A stretch of DNA of 64,000 bases from Xylaria sp. FL1777 (GCA_022578965.1 MU400613.1:80523-144522); one strand, 5' to 3'; positions 36,243 to 50,970 are shown, counted from the stretch's first letter. Numbers and translations are program-made. Notes: generated by a model not told the origin, from the sequence alone.

Positions 36243-39200
36243 AATTAGTAATAAGTTTGCTAAAAAAACCCTTAAATCCGACTTTTAAAATTACTTTAAA
36301 CTGCTTTATTTATAAAAACAAAGTAAAAAAAGCCGCAAAACTTAAAAAGAAGATTTATATTTTAAGCTCGAGCTAATTTAATAGAATCTTTTTAACTACT
36401 TTTTAACTTTTTTAAACTATTTTTTTTTTATTACGTTAAGTTTATATAATAACGGATTTTTAAGCATTTTTTGCTTTAAAGCTTTTAATTTTATTTATTT
36501 TAATTTTTTAGCGCTTATTAAACTTGTGCAATGTAGCAACTTTTTTTAAACTTTAAAATTTGCTGCTAAAGCAAAAAAAGACTAACTAGAACATATTAAA
36601 GAAGTGTTTAATTAGCTTGCAAAGAGCTAAACTTTATTTTATTATTAAGGCTTTTTTTATTACTTGCATTTAAGCTAAACAGGACAAAGAACACTATTTA
36701 AAAACAATTAGTACTTATTAATATTTAAGTTTTAACGTTTTAACTACAAATGTTCTTTTGAATTTAAACTTAATTTTTTTTATTACTATTTAAAAATTAA
36801 GAAAAATAGCTAGCTTATAACTAGGACAACAAATTAGTTTTAAAAGTACTTAAAGCAGGTTTAAATACTTTATTATTAAGCAATTTTGTAAAAAAACAAT
36901 TTTGCTTTTTTGCTTTAAGCAAAAATTCGATTAAAAAATTTAAACAGCATTACTACGGCTTTTTAGCGTTTATAAAAGCATGCTTTAAAAATAAATCCCT
37001 AAAAATAGTTTATGTTAAACTACGTAATTAATTAATAAAAACTTAATCTTTATAACAAGGTTTTATACTTTTGCTTTATTTGTTTTGTATTAATTTTAAA
37101 ATATGTACTTTATAAACCGTTTAGCTGTACTATTGTTTTAAAAGCTACAATTTTATATATAGCATATAATAATAAACTTTATATATGTATTTAACGCACG
37201 TATTAATATTTTTAGTTTTTATTTTTTTTTTTAATATAAAAGCGTTTATAACTAATTATATTTGCTGCTTTTGTTTTAATTATGCTTAAGCTAAAATTAA
37301 ACTTTTAGGCTTATATAATGATTTTTATTATAATATTTATATTAATATTATGTTTAAACTTTATTATAAAACTTCTAGTTTTAGTTAATAATGCTATTAT
37401 TATAAACAAAACTTTTAAGTTTTTTAAAATTATTATTAGTAAAACTTTTATAGCTAAAAATTAAGTATGCTTATATATATAATAAGTGGCATTTATATTT
37501 TATATTAACTAAAAGTTTGTTAGCAACTTTTAAATAAGCTTTTGTAAAGCTGTTAAAAAGTAGCACACTATTAAGCCGTAAACAAACAATTTAAATAAAC
37601 TATTTAAACCTTTATAACTAGCATAATTATATTTTTTAGTGCTTTAAACACTTAAAAAAACTTTGTTTTATATGTTATATATTGTTTTAACGTTTATTAT
37701 ATTATATGATTTCCGTACGAAATTTTATACGGACGTAAAGCTAAAACCTTTTTATTGGTTAATTAATCTTTAAAACAAAGTTTAAACTGTTTTAATAAAT
37801 ATTACGTTAAAAAGTAGCTAATATTATAGCTATAGCTTATATATAACTAAACTTATAAAAATTTTACTTTAACTAAAATAAACAAGTTATTACTTAAATT
37901 AATAGATTAAACTTAGCTTTTAGAAAGCAAAATAATAAAAATTATAGTATTAAACTTTTAAGCTAGCTAAAATAAAAGAAAAACATCTTTATTAATAATT
38001 TTATTTTAGTTTGCTTAAATATATACTAAGGACGAAAATTTATTATTAAACGGATTAAAAACCACGCTTAAATAAAAAAACCAGAAGATTAAACGTTTAA
38101 ATTATATTATAAAGTAAAGTGAATAAACTATAAAATTAAAACTTAAAAACTAGGCTTAATACTAAGGGCTAACGTACTTTGTTTTATTATGCTAAAACTA
38201 ATACTTTAGCTTTTTTTAACTTTTTATTTATTTATATTTTAGCTAACTTTTTTTTTGATATAGGTTTTTAAATATATTACTTTTTAAAACTTATGCTTTT
38301 TTAAGCAAATTATAACTTTATAAGTTATTTAGTACGTTAGTTTAAGCATAAGGCCATTTGTTTAATAAAATTGTTAAAATTTATAAGTTTGCACTTTTAT
38401 TTTTTTATATGTTTATTACTTAATATTAAACATACTTTGCATTTTTTTGTTATAAAACAATATATAATACTTTTGCTAATAATTATACTTAATGTACTTT
38501 ACTACTTGCATTATATTTTTATGTTTTTAACTTTTTATTTTAATTTTATTTTTTACTAAGTTATTTTATGTATTATTACTTTTAACTTGTATTATAATTT
38601 GTTTAGCTAGCTTTTATACTTTGTTTTATAATAAGCTATAATAATAAAAACAAAACAAACAAAATTTTAAACTTATTTTTTAACTAGCGGTTTAATTATG
38701 GAGGTTTATTTAGTACTACTGTTTAAATTAATACTTATTTAATAAACAAGGCTTTTTTTTAAATCTATATGCTACTAAATGTTAATTAAGCATTTTTAGC
38801 TATTAAAAAAAAGAAACGCTAATTTAGTTTTTTAAATAAGCTTAATATTAACAAAAAAGTTATTATAAAGAAATAGAACTCTAAGGAATTCTAAATTAAA
38901 GTGATTTAGAAAATCTTAATTTATAAATAGCTAAACTTTAACTAAGTTATTTGCTTTTTAGCAAAAATTAAGCTTAAATGTAAACTTTTTAACATTAGTA
39001 TTTAATTATAAACTAAAGAATTTTTTTTAATTATATAAAAAGAAGAATACTATAAATAGTGGAAAGATAATATAACTTTTATAGCTATAAAACTTAAACT
39101 AGAGTTTTAAGAAGCTTTTTAAATTATTAGCAATGCAAAGCATAGCATAAAAACTATGCTTATAAAAATCATAAACTAAATTATAGTAGCTAGTTTTACT

Positions 39201-39467
39201 TAGATCTTAGTTAATTTAAGAACTTATATTATTTTATAATGTTAAAAATCTTAAGCAGAACAATATTAAATTTTATATGCTAAATGTTATTTAATAAAAA
39301 ACAGGTTTTATAAGCGTAAAAAAACTAATAAATATTTAAACTTACTTTTTATATTAATAAGCTAATATATAACGTGAATTCTAGTTAATTTATTTTTTTT
39401 GCTTAGTATATTTGTTTTAGCTAGTACATTAGTTCTAGCTAGTATATTTGTTTTTTTTGGTTTACTT
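36243..39467. other. Decayed sequence with patches of higher G+C, no identified gene
   Basis: G+C-richer patches at about 36260-36380 and 37710-38060. An imperfect palindrome TCCGTACGAAATTTTATACG plus GA (37712-37733) has a related sequence at 38028-38054. A segment at about 38295-38350 resembles 40815-40870 (GTTAGTTTAAGCATAA core). Confidence 0.4.
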
Positions 39468-39577
39468 GTTTTGCTTGTTTTATTAGTTCTGCTTGTTTTA
39501 TTTGTTCTGTTTAGTTTATTTGTTCTGCTTGTTTTATTTGTTTTGTTTAGTTTATTTGTTCTGCTTATTTTATTTGT
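39468..39577 (+). repeat. 18-bp minisatellite with 36-bp dimer, six units
   Basis: Alternating units GTTCTGCTTGTTTTATTT and GTTCTGTTTAGTTTATTT begin at 39486, 39504, 39522, 39540 and 39558, with one weaker unit before. The 61-codon Leu/Val/Phe-rich open frame across it (39399-39584) is a repeat translation. Confidence 0.85.
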
Positions 39578-41099
39578 TTCTTAAATGCAGCTTTTCTAAA
39601 TAATATAGCTTTTATTGCATTTATAGCTAACAAAGGATTTAATATTTGCTTTGTGCTTTAAGCTGTTTATAAATATAACTTATAACTATTTTATATAAGC
39701 AAATATACTAAATAATATTTTATTTATTTATGTTTTAGTTAAAGGTGCAGCTTTATTAAATAAATTCTAAAATTAAGAGCTAAAGCTTACTTTAAACGAT
39801 ATTATTTATGTAAAAATTATTGGCTTGCTATAGCAAAATGAAAACAAAGCGAATTACGTTTTGTAAGCATGCTTTAATAACAATAAAAAATTTAATAAAA
39901 CAATTTTTTAATCTTTTAAAACAGTAGTATAATATTTTAGGGATATATTTTTTAATAGTTTAAAGGAAGCTATATTTACTAGCGCTTTAAATGCTTATAT
40001 TTGCAAAACTATTTTAGAAATTTTTAAAGATATATATATAAATACTTTAGCGCAATTAAAGGATACTATTATGGACTTAATTAAAACTAATATAAATAAA
40101 GCATTTTAATAATTTTACGCTATTTTTTAAAAGCAAACTAATATAGCTATTATTAAGCTGTTTAAAAAATATAAAGTTTGATTTTAATTATTAAACTAAT
40201 AAATTGTTAGCTTTTAGAAATTTGTTTACTAACTGTAGTTATAACTTAGTTTTAAAGACTTTTTTAAAAATAATAACTTTTGTTTAGTAAACAAAAATAA
40301 AAGACTACAAATTTTTAAACTTAGCAAAAAAGCTTAGCTAGCTATTATTTTAGGCTTTGTTAATATATTAATAGCTTTAGCTACTATATTAACTAATGTG
40401 CAATTTTCTTTTTTTGATTTTGCATTAGCTAAAATAAATCTTTTTACGTAATTAGTTAAAAGTGTTTAGTAAAACGTTAAATAATAAATATAGTAATTAA
40501 AAGCTAGCTAAGATTTTTAAAACAAGAATAATTATTGCTAATTATATATATACATATAAAAAAAAAATCCATTTTGTTTTAAATAATTATTTATATTTAC
40601 TTAAATAAGCAAGCATAAATTATAACAAGTACTTAAGTACTTATAGTATAAATAACATAAAACCTATTTTTTAATTTTAATTAATCTTATGTTATTTTTA
40701 ATATAATTTTATTTTTTGCTGCAATTATAATAACTTAACTATAACTTTGCTATTTTTATAGCTTATAAAAAGCTAACTGTTTTTTATTTTATGTACTACT
40801 AAACGTTTTTTTAAGCTTAATATAACTTTGTAAGTTGTTTAATATGTTAGTTTAAGCATAAAAAGTACTGCTTAATAAAAATATTAATACTTTATTTTAG
40901 CAAATATTGCTATATATAACATACTTAAGTTTATTTTTATTACTAAGTATTTAAATATTGCTACTTTACTAATAGACCTTTTTTTAGCAGCTAAATTAAT
41001 ACCTTTTAGTATAATTTTAGTTTTAATACATTTTTTATATTATTTTTTTTTTATTTTGCTTTTATAAGTTAAAATAAAAAACCTAAAACATTTTTAAGC
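39578..41099. other. Decayed sequence, no identified gene
   Basis: No recognisable domain. It contains the second copy (about 40815-40870) of the short repeat found near 38300. Confidence 0.35.
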
Positions 41100-43960
41100 T
41101 TTGTAAACTAAAACTGCTGCTTAAGTTAATAAAGAAAAACGCAAAAACTAGCAGTAGTATAAACGCAAGTTCGCAAAAAAATAATAATAACATAATATAA
41201 AAACATTTAATATAATATATACTAAAAACATTAATGCAGTTAATTTTAAAAAACAACAAAAATTTACTGCTTTAAAAACAAAAAGTATTGCAGCATTATA
41301 AGCTGTATTGCTAAATAGCAGTAACTGGAATAATTTGCTAAATATATTAGCACTTTTTAATTTAGCTTTTGTTATGTATTTTAACACAAAAATCCGTTTA
41401 ATTTTAGCTTAAAAACAAAAGTTAATTGCTTTTTGCAGAACTTTGCAAAATTTTCGCTAAAATTTTGCCGGTTTTTAATAAGTACTATTTATTTTTTAAG
41501 AACTATAGCTTAAATTTATAATATTTCTTTAATAGCTAACTATTAATAATAATAATTATATTACTAACTTATAGAGTTTATTTTTAGAAATAACTATTAA
41601 ATAGGTTTTTATTATACTAGCATTAAAAAAACAAGCGCTTACAAATATTTAGTTTTTTTATTAATAGTTTATAACTTATAGGAACAAATATAAAAAGAAC
41701 AAACTTTAACGAATTACTATAGCTATTTATAATAAAAGATTTAGAAATAACTTATTTAACGTTTTTATTAGCTTTAATAATTAAAACAACACTTTACTTT
41801 AAGTTATTATTTATAACAATTGCAAAGCAGCTTTAAGCATTTTTAACTAAAAAAATAGCAACATTAAATATATTGCTATTAATTTAACATATAACAAGTT
41901 TTCTTGCAAAGCTTACAAATTAATTAAACATAACGTTATATATTATTACTGCTATAATTTATATTAGTACTTTTATTATTACTGCAGTTTAAAGCACTTA
42001 AAAAACAATTGCAAAGTTTTGTTTTTTATTAAGTGCACTATTTGCGAAAAAAATAGCTATTAATGTTAAAATTGCCCTAATTTAGTTTATTTTACAAATA
42101 AATTATTTTAGCTATTTTAAAGCTAAGTTATTTGCAGACTTTGTAGCAATAGTAAACTAGTAAAAAACTTAGCTAAAATTAAAGTTTTTTTGCTTAAAAA
42201 AAATGTTTTTTTTAGTTAATAAAAGCACTAGCTAAACAAAGCTAGCATAATTAAAGCTTATTACGTTTTATTATTTTTTGTTGCTATTATTGCTGTTTTT
42301 ATTACGTTTTTATAAAGCAACTAAACTAGTATTGCTGCATAGTTAACTTTAACCTTAATTAGTAATTATATAAACAATTATATTATTTTGCTAGCTTAAC
42401 GCTAGTTTTTAGAACTACAAACTTAGATTAAAGTTAATAATGCTAACAAAAAAACAAAAGAACTTAAATTTATTTATTTTTTTTATTTATAAGCTAAAAG
42501 CTATAGAACTATTTTTGCTAAAACATACATCGATTTTTTAACAATAGTTAGTATTTTTACTATATATAAGCTAGATTTAAAAGCAATACTTAAGTTTATA
42601 AAACGCTATAGCTAATTTATTATAAAAGCTTTTATATTACTTGCATAGCTTTTTAAGATTATTTTCTAGGTTTTTAATAATAATAATAGCGTTTACTATG
42701 TTTATTAATTAAACAACGTTAATAAACTTTTTTAGGTATATAGCCCGTTTTTTGCTACAACAAAAAACCTTTTTAATTAAGCTTTTAACGCTTATAACTT
42801 AGCTATTAAACTTTAATTATGTTTTTTAGGCCTTTTAGCAAAACTATATAACGCTTAGCTATTTTTTGTAAAAAAGTATTAAATTTAATATATTAATTTT
42901 TACTGCTTTTGCTAAAATAAATGTTTAAAAAGCAGTTTATTTTTAAAGTTAAATAATGTTTCCTTTAATTATAAAGCTAGCATATTTCGCTAAAAAAAAC
43001 CTTAAATTTAGATAAATATACTTAAAAGGTTTATTAGATTAACTATTGCTATTTACTGCAAATTTAAGCGGACAAAAAAAATTGCAAATATTACAAAAAA
43101 ATTATAATACTTTGCTATTTATATTTTAGCGCTTCTTTAAAACAGCTAGTCCGCTTATTTTATAGAGTAGTTAATTATTATCTTTAGTAAACAAGATTTT
43201 CAGGTTATACTACAGCCGAAAAATAAACTAAAAATTAAGTTTTTTAATACTAAATAAATATTATATGCTAACATAGTTGTTAAAATAACTGTGAATAAAA
43301 AGATTACTGTTATTTTTAAACACTTGTTTAAAGCTAAATTATAAGCTAAAAATTACGAAGCTTTTAATGCTTGCTGCGCTTTAATGCACTAAGCGCTAAA
43401 AAACATATGTTAACAAAACGCAGAAATAAATTTATAACTTTAATATAAGTTTATTTTGTAGCGCTTAGAATTCTTTTTTTAAAAAAAATCCCGCAGAAAC
43501 TTTAAATTTATTTTTGCATAAAAGAACTGCATTTAATCTTTTATAACTAAGTATATTAATAAAGCCGCGTTACAATTGCTTTTATAGCATAAAATCCTGT
43601 TACGTTTATTTAACGCAACATATATAAGCCTTTTAGCTTTATAAAAATTGATTAAGTTTTAAGCTTTTTATGCTATTGTGCTTTTTACGCTAGGCTAAAA
43701 ACCTAACTATAGCAAAAATTCTTAAGTTAAAATCCTGCTTTTAGCAGTTCTAGTTTTAAAAAGGTTTTAAAAATAAGCTTATATTAACTAGCTAGCAAAC
43801 TACGTTAATAAATTAAAGCATATTATATACGTTGCTTTTTATTAAAGCATTTAAAAAAAAACAGCAAACGCATAAATTAAAGCTGTAGTAAACTTTATTA
43901 TTAAGCTAATAAATTAAACTAATTTTGCAAAACTAATAAAATAAATATTAAACTTTAATG
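41100..43960 (+). pseudogene. Unrecognised ~2.9 kb coding relic with CxxC pairs
   Basis: Reading codons from 41101 in steps of three, one plus-strand frame can be followed to about 43960 with TAA/TAG as the only interruptions and no indel, i.e. about 950 codons. The start is basic (KEKRKN, KRKFAKK). A Cys-rich segment has three CxxC pairs: 42034/42043 (CTIC), 42064/42073 (C*NC) and 42133/42142 (CRLC), with more Cys at 41821, 41905, 41950, 41983 and 42010, as in a zinc-binding domain. Later stretches include FFATTKNLFN, LAKLYNA, SAYFIE*LIIIFSKQDFQVI, EAFNACCALMH and SFITKYINKAALQ. Around 43140-43760 the DNA is less mutated. It does not match gypsy pol, LINE RT or the DUF3435-type recombinases I know. 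A large transposon protein is my best guess. The minus-strand 79-codon open frame (41387-41148) is a shadow. Confidence 0.45.
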
Positions 43961-46900
43961 CAAATAATTATATAATGCTAAATGCTATAGCATACTTAGC
44001 TTTATAGCATGCTATTAATAAACTTGCAAATAAACTGTTTATTAAATGTATAGTAGCATTAACTTATTTTATAAATAAAACTTTAATACGGGTTTATTTA
44101 AAAAACAATATTATAAAAGCTATAATAGTTTACTTAAAGAATAAATCTATTAATATTATAAAAGCTATAATAGTTTACTTAAAAAATAAATCTGTTAATA
44201 TTTTAAAGGCTGCAAAACAACAAGTTTAAAAGTTTGTTGCATAAAAAGCTTAGCAAAACAAAAGGCTTTTAATATAACGTTGCAGCATTATAAAATTATA
44301 ATCTAACAATATTATAAAATGCTTGTTTAAAGCAAACAATAATTAAAAAAAAGCTATTTTTTTTAATAATAAAGCGCTACTATATAGGTTTAAAGTTGTT
44401 TTTAGCTTTTTTAGCAGCAAAAAAATGCATGTAATAGCTATTTTATTAATTTTGCTATTATAAGATCTAACGTAAAAAAAAAAAAACAAAATAGTACTAT
44501 TGCTATTAGTTATTAAAGAACTAAAACTAATAAAAGAACTAAAACTGCTTAAAAAGCTAATACTGCTAAAAAAACAAAATCTTTAATTAAACGTATTTAA
44601 AACAAAAAAAAACTTTTTAAACTATTAAGTATTTAATAATTTAGCATTAATTATTGCAGCAAACAACAATTAATTTAATAATATTGCATAAAAAATACTA
44701 CTTATGTTTTAATAACTTGATTTTAATAAATAATATTTTGTTATTTGTGTAGCCTTTATTAATTATGTATTTAAATTTGTTTTTTAAAACGCACTTAATA
44801 CTTTAAAAAACAACAAAATTATAGATTTACTAAACCTTGAACGCATAATATTTAAAATTTCCGCAAGCGCTAAATAACGCTGCTATAATGTTTTTTTAGT
44901 GTTTAAGTTTTTATAGTTTTTATTTAGTTTTGTTACGTATAAACTTGCTACTAATATAAAAGATAATACTATTTAAACTATTTAGCAAAATTTAAACGCT
45001 TAAACTTAAAACTTAATTTATTAAGCAAAAATAGGCAAAAAGGCATATTAGCAAGCTATAATGTTTTTTATTAAAGGATTTTTATAAAACATTAAAGCAG
45101 TTATTTATATTTTTTTTGTAGTATATACTTTGTTTAGTTTTATTAACTCTAGATTTTTATAGGCAAACAAAGCTTTCTGCTTAATAAAAGCTGATTTTCT
45201 TTTTGTTTTAATGTTTTTTTGCAAAGTAACATTTAAGCTTTTCTTAAAAGATTTTTTTTAACTAGGCCTACAAATATTTTTCTTTAATATGCACTTAGCT
45301 AAAAAAAAAGACTTTTATTTTCTTAATGCTTTTGCTTTTTAGCTTAAAACATTATTAGTTTTCTAAATAGTTAAAGCATAAGCTGTTTTAAACTTTAAGC
45401 TATAAAAAAATTATTAAGCTATTAGTAACGTTTTTTAAATAGCATTAAAAACTTTTTATAACAAAAAGATAAAAAAAGCTGCTTTAATATTTAATAATTA
45501 ATATAACTAGCATTTAAACAGCATAAAGGTTTAAAAAACATAATAGTTTTTTTAAGGATTTACTATTAATAATGCTTGCGGCTTTTTTATTCTTTTTAAT
45601 ATTAGCAAAAATAACAAATCTATTGTTAGGACTAGTTTTTGCAACAATACTTATATACGTATTATTTTATATATAGTTATTTTTATTTTTTAATTAAACT
45701 TATATTAAGTTGCTTTGTTTAAAAACTAGCCTAGCAAACGTGCTTTTATTATTATAGTTATTTTTTATAATAGCTAAGTTTTGCATATTAAAAACATGCT
45801 TAACGTTTTATATTTAAACAAATAAGTTTCTAACTTTATAAAAGTTCAAATTAGTTAAAGCATATAAAAACATAAAGCTAACATTTGTATTATAAATCTA
45901 GTTTATATTTAGGCTTTAAGCTTTTTAAACAACTGTTGCTTAAGCATAATATTAATGTTTAAAGCTTAAATTACTAACATTTACTTGCTTAATTTTTAAG
46001 TATAAACCAAAATAAGTTTTCATTTTAATTTGCTTAAATATAAATAACTAGTTAAGCTAGTTTAATAATATAACAAGCAAGCTATAATATATTTATATAG
46101 CAGTAAAAATGTTTCTTTTTAAGAAATATACTGCTTTATATGTTATGCATTTTATAATTTTAGCAACTAATGCATTAAAACTACTTGCATTAACTGTTAA
46201 AAACATTATTACGTTTAAAAGTGCTATAAAGCTTTTATTTTGCTATTTTTTAAGCTGCACAACTTGCGTTCTGTAAACAAATAGCATAACTAAAATATTT
46301 AGCTTACATAAAAAGTAACTGCTAAGTATTATAAAACTTTAAAAGAATTAGCTAATAAAATTAACAATTTTATTTTATACAAATAAATCTTTACTTTTAA
46401 AAAAAATATTAAGTTTATAAAAAAAAAGTTAAAAAAGTATTAAAAAATAAAGCAAAAGAAAAAAAAAATCCAAAAAAAAATAAAAGCTAGACTAAAAAAA
46501 CAAAAAGTAATAGATTTTGTAATAAAAATGCTATGTGCTAGTAGCTAGCTTTTAAACAGCAACGTTAATTTATTGTTCGCTTAAACTGTTGTTATTTAAA
46601 CGCGCGCTGTTTTAAGTCTTAATTAAATAGATTTAACAAAGCTTTATAAATATTTAATTTCTGCTTTTTTTAAATTTAAAATGTTTAATCTTTAGACTGC
46701 TTTTTAGTTAGCTTTGCTTTATTAATGCGTAGTAAATTATTTTATCTAATAATACGTATAAACTATGCTTTTTTGTATTATTTCTTTTATAAATTACTAA
46801 AATGTTATTTTTTATGCGTTTAATTAAAACTAGCTGTTCTTTTTTAATTATGTTTTTTATATAGCTATTATTTTTTTTAATATGTTTTATAGCTTATATA

Positions 46901-49900
46901 CTATAATATATTTAATAACGTATAGCTTTTAATACGTGCTGCTTAAACAAATTTATTAGTTTTTTAAACAAAAGCTTTAAGAAATAAAATATGTATAAAA
47001 CATAGCTAATATTTTTTAGATTGATTTAATAGCCTTTTTTTTAATTAAATAAAAAAACAACCTAAAGAAAAAAACAAATATAACTACTAAAAAACAGAAA
47101 TTTTAAAATAAATATAGTTAAGTACTTAACTATATAATATTAAACAAACTAGTTTACTTAAATAACTTTACTAGTATTAATTCTAAGGATTATAATAACT
47201 TATGTATTTTTAATTAACTTAATGCGTTGATTTTTTAATTTTACGTAAAAAACATAAAACAAAAAAGACTAAACTTTGCTATAAAAGCCTAAAATATAAC
47301 TAATAAAGAAAACCTAGATTAAGAAAATGTTTAAGCATTATAAAAAAACAATACTACTACACTATAATAAACAATGTAGTAATAATGTTATAAGTGTTAT
47401 AAGTTATAAAAAGGGTTATAAAAAAAAGAAATAGTTTGCTATATAGCTTTATATTTAGTTTAATTGTATTATTATTGCATGTATGCTATAAGTAGCTACT
47501 ATAATATAAAACTAAGCAAAAGAAATATAATATTAACTAAATAAATTTAAGTTTATTAAGTTATATATTAATTATATAATATAAAATTATTCCTTAAATA
47601 ATTAAGGCAACTTTTAATTAAGCTTTTAGTATTAAACTTAAAATTATTAAAAGTTTAATATATAGTTTAACTTAATTAAAACTTTAAGTTATGTTTTATA
47701 AAAGTAATGTTATAAAATAACGCTATTATTACAAAATTAACAATAATAGTATATATTACTATATTATACCTAATATAACAAATAATTATTATAATAAGTC
47801 TATATATAATTATATAAGCTAACTTTTAAATAAGTTACAAAAAGTATGTTTATTATATATAATGCTTTTATTTAAACAAAGATATAACATTTTATTGCTA
47901 CTGCAGTACTATAATTATTGCTTATAATACTTAAGTATGTTTTGTTTAATCTAGTAAACTTTAGTAAATAATAGTTTATTATGTTAATTATTTTACTTAT
48001 TTGCGTAAACATAAACAAAAAGCAATAAAAGCGCTAATAAAATATGCTAAGCTAAGGGTTAAAATTATATTAGCACTAACCTTTAGCGCATATATTAAAT
48101 TTATTTTTATTTATTGTTTTTATTAAGTAATATAATTATATATAAACTTCTAGGGTTTATATAGTAAAATTAGTATATATATAAGCTATTTTTAATAACT
48201 ACTATTAAGAAAGCTAAAGGCTAATTAATTAACGTATTAGCTATTAACCTTTTTACTACTTATTTGTTATATAACTGCTAGAGCTACTTATTTACTCCGA
48301 AATAATAACCTTTAATAGTTTTAAGCAATATATATAAACTGTTTTAAGCAACACTTAATTATAACTAAATTTAATTATTTGCTATTTTTTATTATGTTAA
48401 GCTTTATAGCTTGCAATGTTATATTTAGGCCTAAAAGCTTAAATGTTTGTTAAGCTATTAAATTATATTTTAGCTGTATTAAGTAATGCGCTGCTGGTTT
48501 AATTTAAAGCTAAAAAATGCACAAAGTTAAAAAAAGAATTCTTTTTTATTAAATAGTGTTTTAGGACTGCATTTAAGCATAGCAAATATTATTAATACTA
48601 TGCATAATTAATATAGCTAATTAGCTTTTTAAAAAACTTTGCTAAAATAACCTTAATAACTTTAAAATATGCAGTATAGCTAGTAATAATTAGTTTATAT
48701 TTAAGTTAATTAAATTTAATAGCTTTATTAATAATAACCTGTTTTATTTAGTAATATTACTGCAATTATAACTAACTGACTAAAAGCTGTACTATTTTTT
48801 TTGCTTATTAAACTAGTTAAAATTAATATAGCTAGCTTTTATATTTTAAAAATTAAACAACTATAAATAATAAACATTTAGTTTAAGTTTTTATATTAAT
48901 TGCTTTTGCTTTAAAATCTTAGCTTAATAATAAGCTTAAACTTAATTAAAGCTATTTTTAAAATAGTTTATGTTAATTTATATAATGTAAACAGCGCAGT
49001 ATAGCATTTTGTAACTATTTATTATAAATCCTTAATGTATTAATAGGAAAAATAAATATATAGATATAATTATTACTGCAAAAAAAACTAAACTATATAT
49101 ATAAATAAACTATATTTACAAAACATAGCATAGTTTACGCATTAAACTAAATTAAACTTAAGAAAAAGCTTATTGTTAATAATACTTAAGGTGCGCTTTA
49201 TAAAATAATTTAAGCTAAGTTAGTTTTATATACTATATATGTTTTTTAATAGCTAAAAAAATTAAGCAATAATGTTTAAGCAGTTTTTATATATATCTAA
49301 AATATATATTGCTTTTTTTATAAAACATTTAAAAAATAAACAAGCTATTTAGCATTTTTAAACCTATAACGTATTTTTTGTTAATAATAATAAAGTATTT
49401 AAGCTTTTTAAATTTAAGTGTACGTATAGTATATTTATTTAATAAACTAGTGTTATTAATATTTAGTTTAATTATTAAAGATTTAACTATTATACTAAAA
49501 AAAAATAACGCAAATAAAGTAAACCATTTTAATAGCTTAAGTATTACATTAGTTAAAGTAGTTAAAACAAAGATTGCTTAAAGTTCTTAAAACGCTAATA
49601 TATAAAAAAAAACAAAAATTAAAAACAAACAAAAAACAATATTATATAGCATTTAATATTGATGTATTACTAAAGAAAACTATGTTAAGCTAAAACATCG
49701 TTAAATTAAAAACTAAATAATAAAGGACATATAAAAGAAGTTAAAGCGCAAAGTAGCAATTTTATAAAAAAAACAATTAAAAACGTTAGATTAAAAGTAT
49801 TTCTAAGTATTTATAGACATTATTTTATATATAAGTATAGAACAAAAATAGTTAGTAGTTAACTATTAAAGATGTTTTTCTTTAAAGTAAAGTTAAGTTA

Positions 49901-50970
49901 CGAAAAAGTAGCTATTAAGTTATAGTTATAAATAAAGGCTTAATTTTATTAATTCTTAAGTTCTTTAAGAAGTTTTATATAATAAATATTAGATTATTTT
50001 TTTATAATTAAGCTTTTTTTACTTTGCTATAATTTTAGTTCTTAATATTAATAGGTCTTTTTAAATGCTATAAGCAATTATAAGTAGTTTACTAAAATAA
50101 TTTATTTGTTTTATAAAAAAACTAAGGTTTGCTGTTTTTAAATAAAAAAAAAAGCTAGTTTTAACTATATTTGCTTATGCTTTATTTTATGCATAGCTAA
50201 CCACTAAGTTTATAAAACTTAGAAATATTAATTAGCTTAGTAAAGCTATTTAATAATTAAAAACAAAATAAACTAAAGTAGTACGTATAAAATCTTTAAA
50301 ACTAGCATAAAAGTTAAGCTATATTATAAATATAAACATCTATAAAACAAACAGTAAACATTAGTAAAATCTTTTATAACTTTGTTTTAAATTATAAGTA
50401 TAATTTATCTACTTTTAAATTAATTATTTTAGTTGCTATATTTAAGAAAACTTATAAGCGCTATAATAAAAACTAAGCTATAGCATAGTTTATAAAGCAA
50501 ATTATAAGCTTTAAACATACTATTAATAGTAAATAACCTGCAAATTTAACGCATATTTATTAATAAGCATATTATTTTTATTAAAAAATAAAACATATTA
50601 AAATTGCCTTAATACTTAAACAAAAAAAAATGCCGTTTTAGAAATAAGGTTAACTAAAGCAAAATAGCAAATCTTATAGTACGTAGTTATTTAATGTATA
50701 CTAAAGTTTTATTAGCTTTTTTCGATGTTTAGGTTGCTACTTATACTTAATTTAACTTAGTAGCTACACTTAGTAATAAGTTTTAGCTTATAATTTACAT
50801 CTTTAGTTTTATAGTATAAATTAAAATTTCCTTTAATATAACCTTTAATTTTTTATAAACCTTATTTTTTAACTTAACTTTAAGCTTTTAGCTATTACTA
50901 TTTTTATTTTATATATATAATATAGAAAAGCACTTAATAATAGCTACTATTAGTATAACTATACTTATTA
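43961..50970. other. 7 kb of decayed sequence, mostly A-rich, no identified gene
   Basis: The plus strand turns A-rich from about 44 kb, hinting at plus-strand element relics. A Lys-rich translation occurs near 46390-46520 (KKKVKKVLKNKAKEKKNPKK). An imperfect CTAAAACTAATAAAAGAA-type repeat is at about 44515-44560. No RT, RNase H or integrase motif was found by eye. Confidence 0.35.

Noticed and set aside
39399..39584. 61-codon Leu/Val/Phe open frame that looks like a transmembrane peptide
   Set aside because: Translation of the 18-bp minisatellite.
43062..43157. Inverted repeat AAGCGGAC ... GTCCGCTT, possible small transposon
   Set aside because: It lies inside the uninterrupted coding frame of the 41.1-44.0 kb relic, arms are only about 9 bp, and no duplication flanks it.
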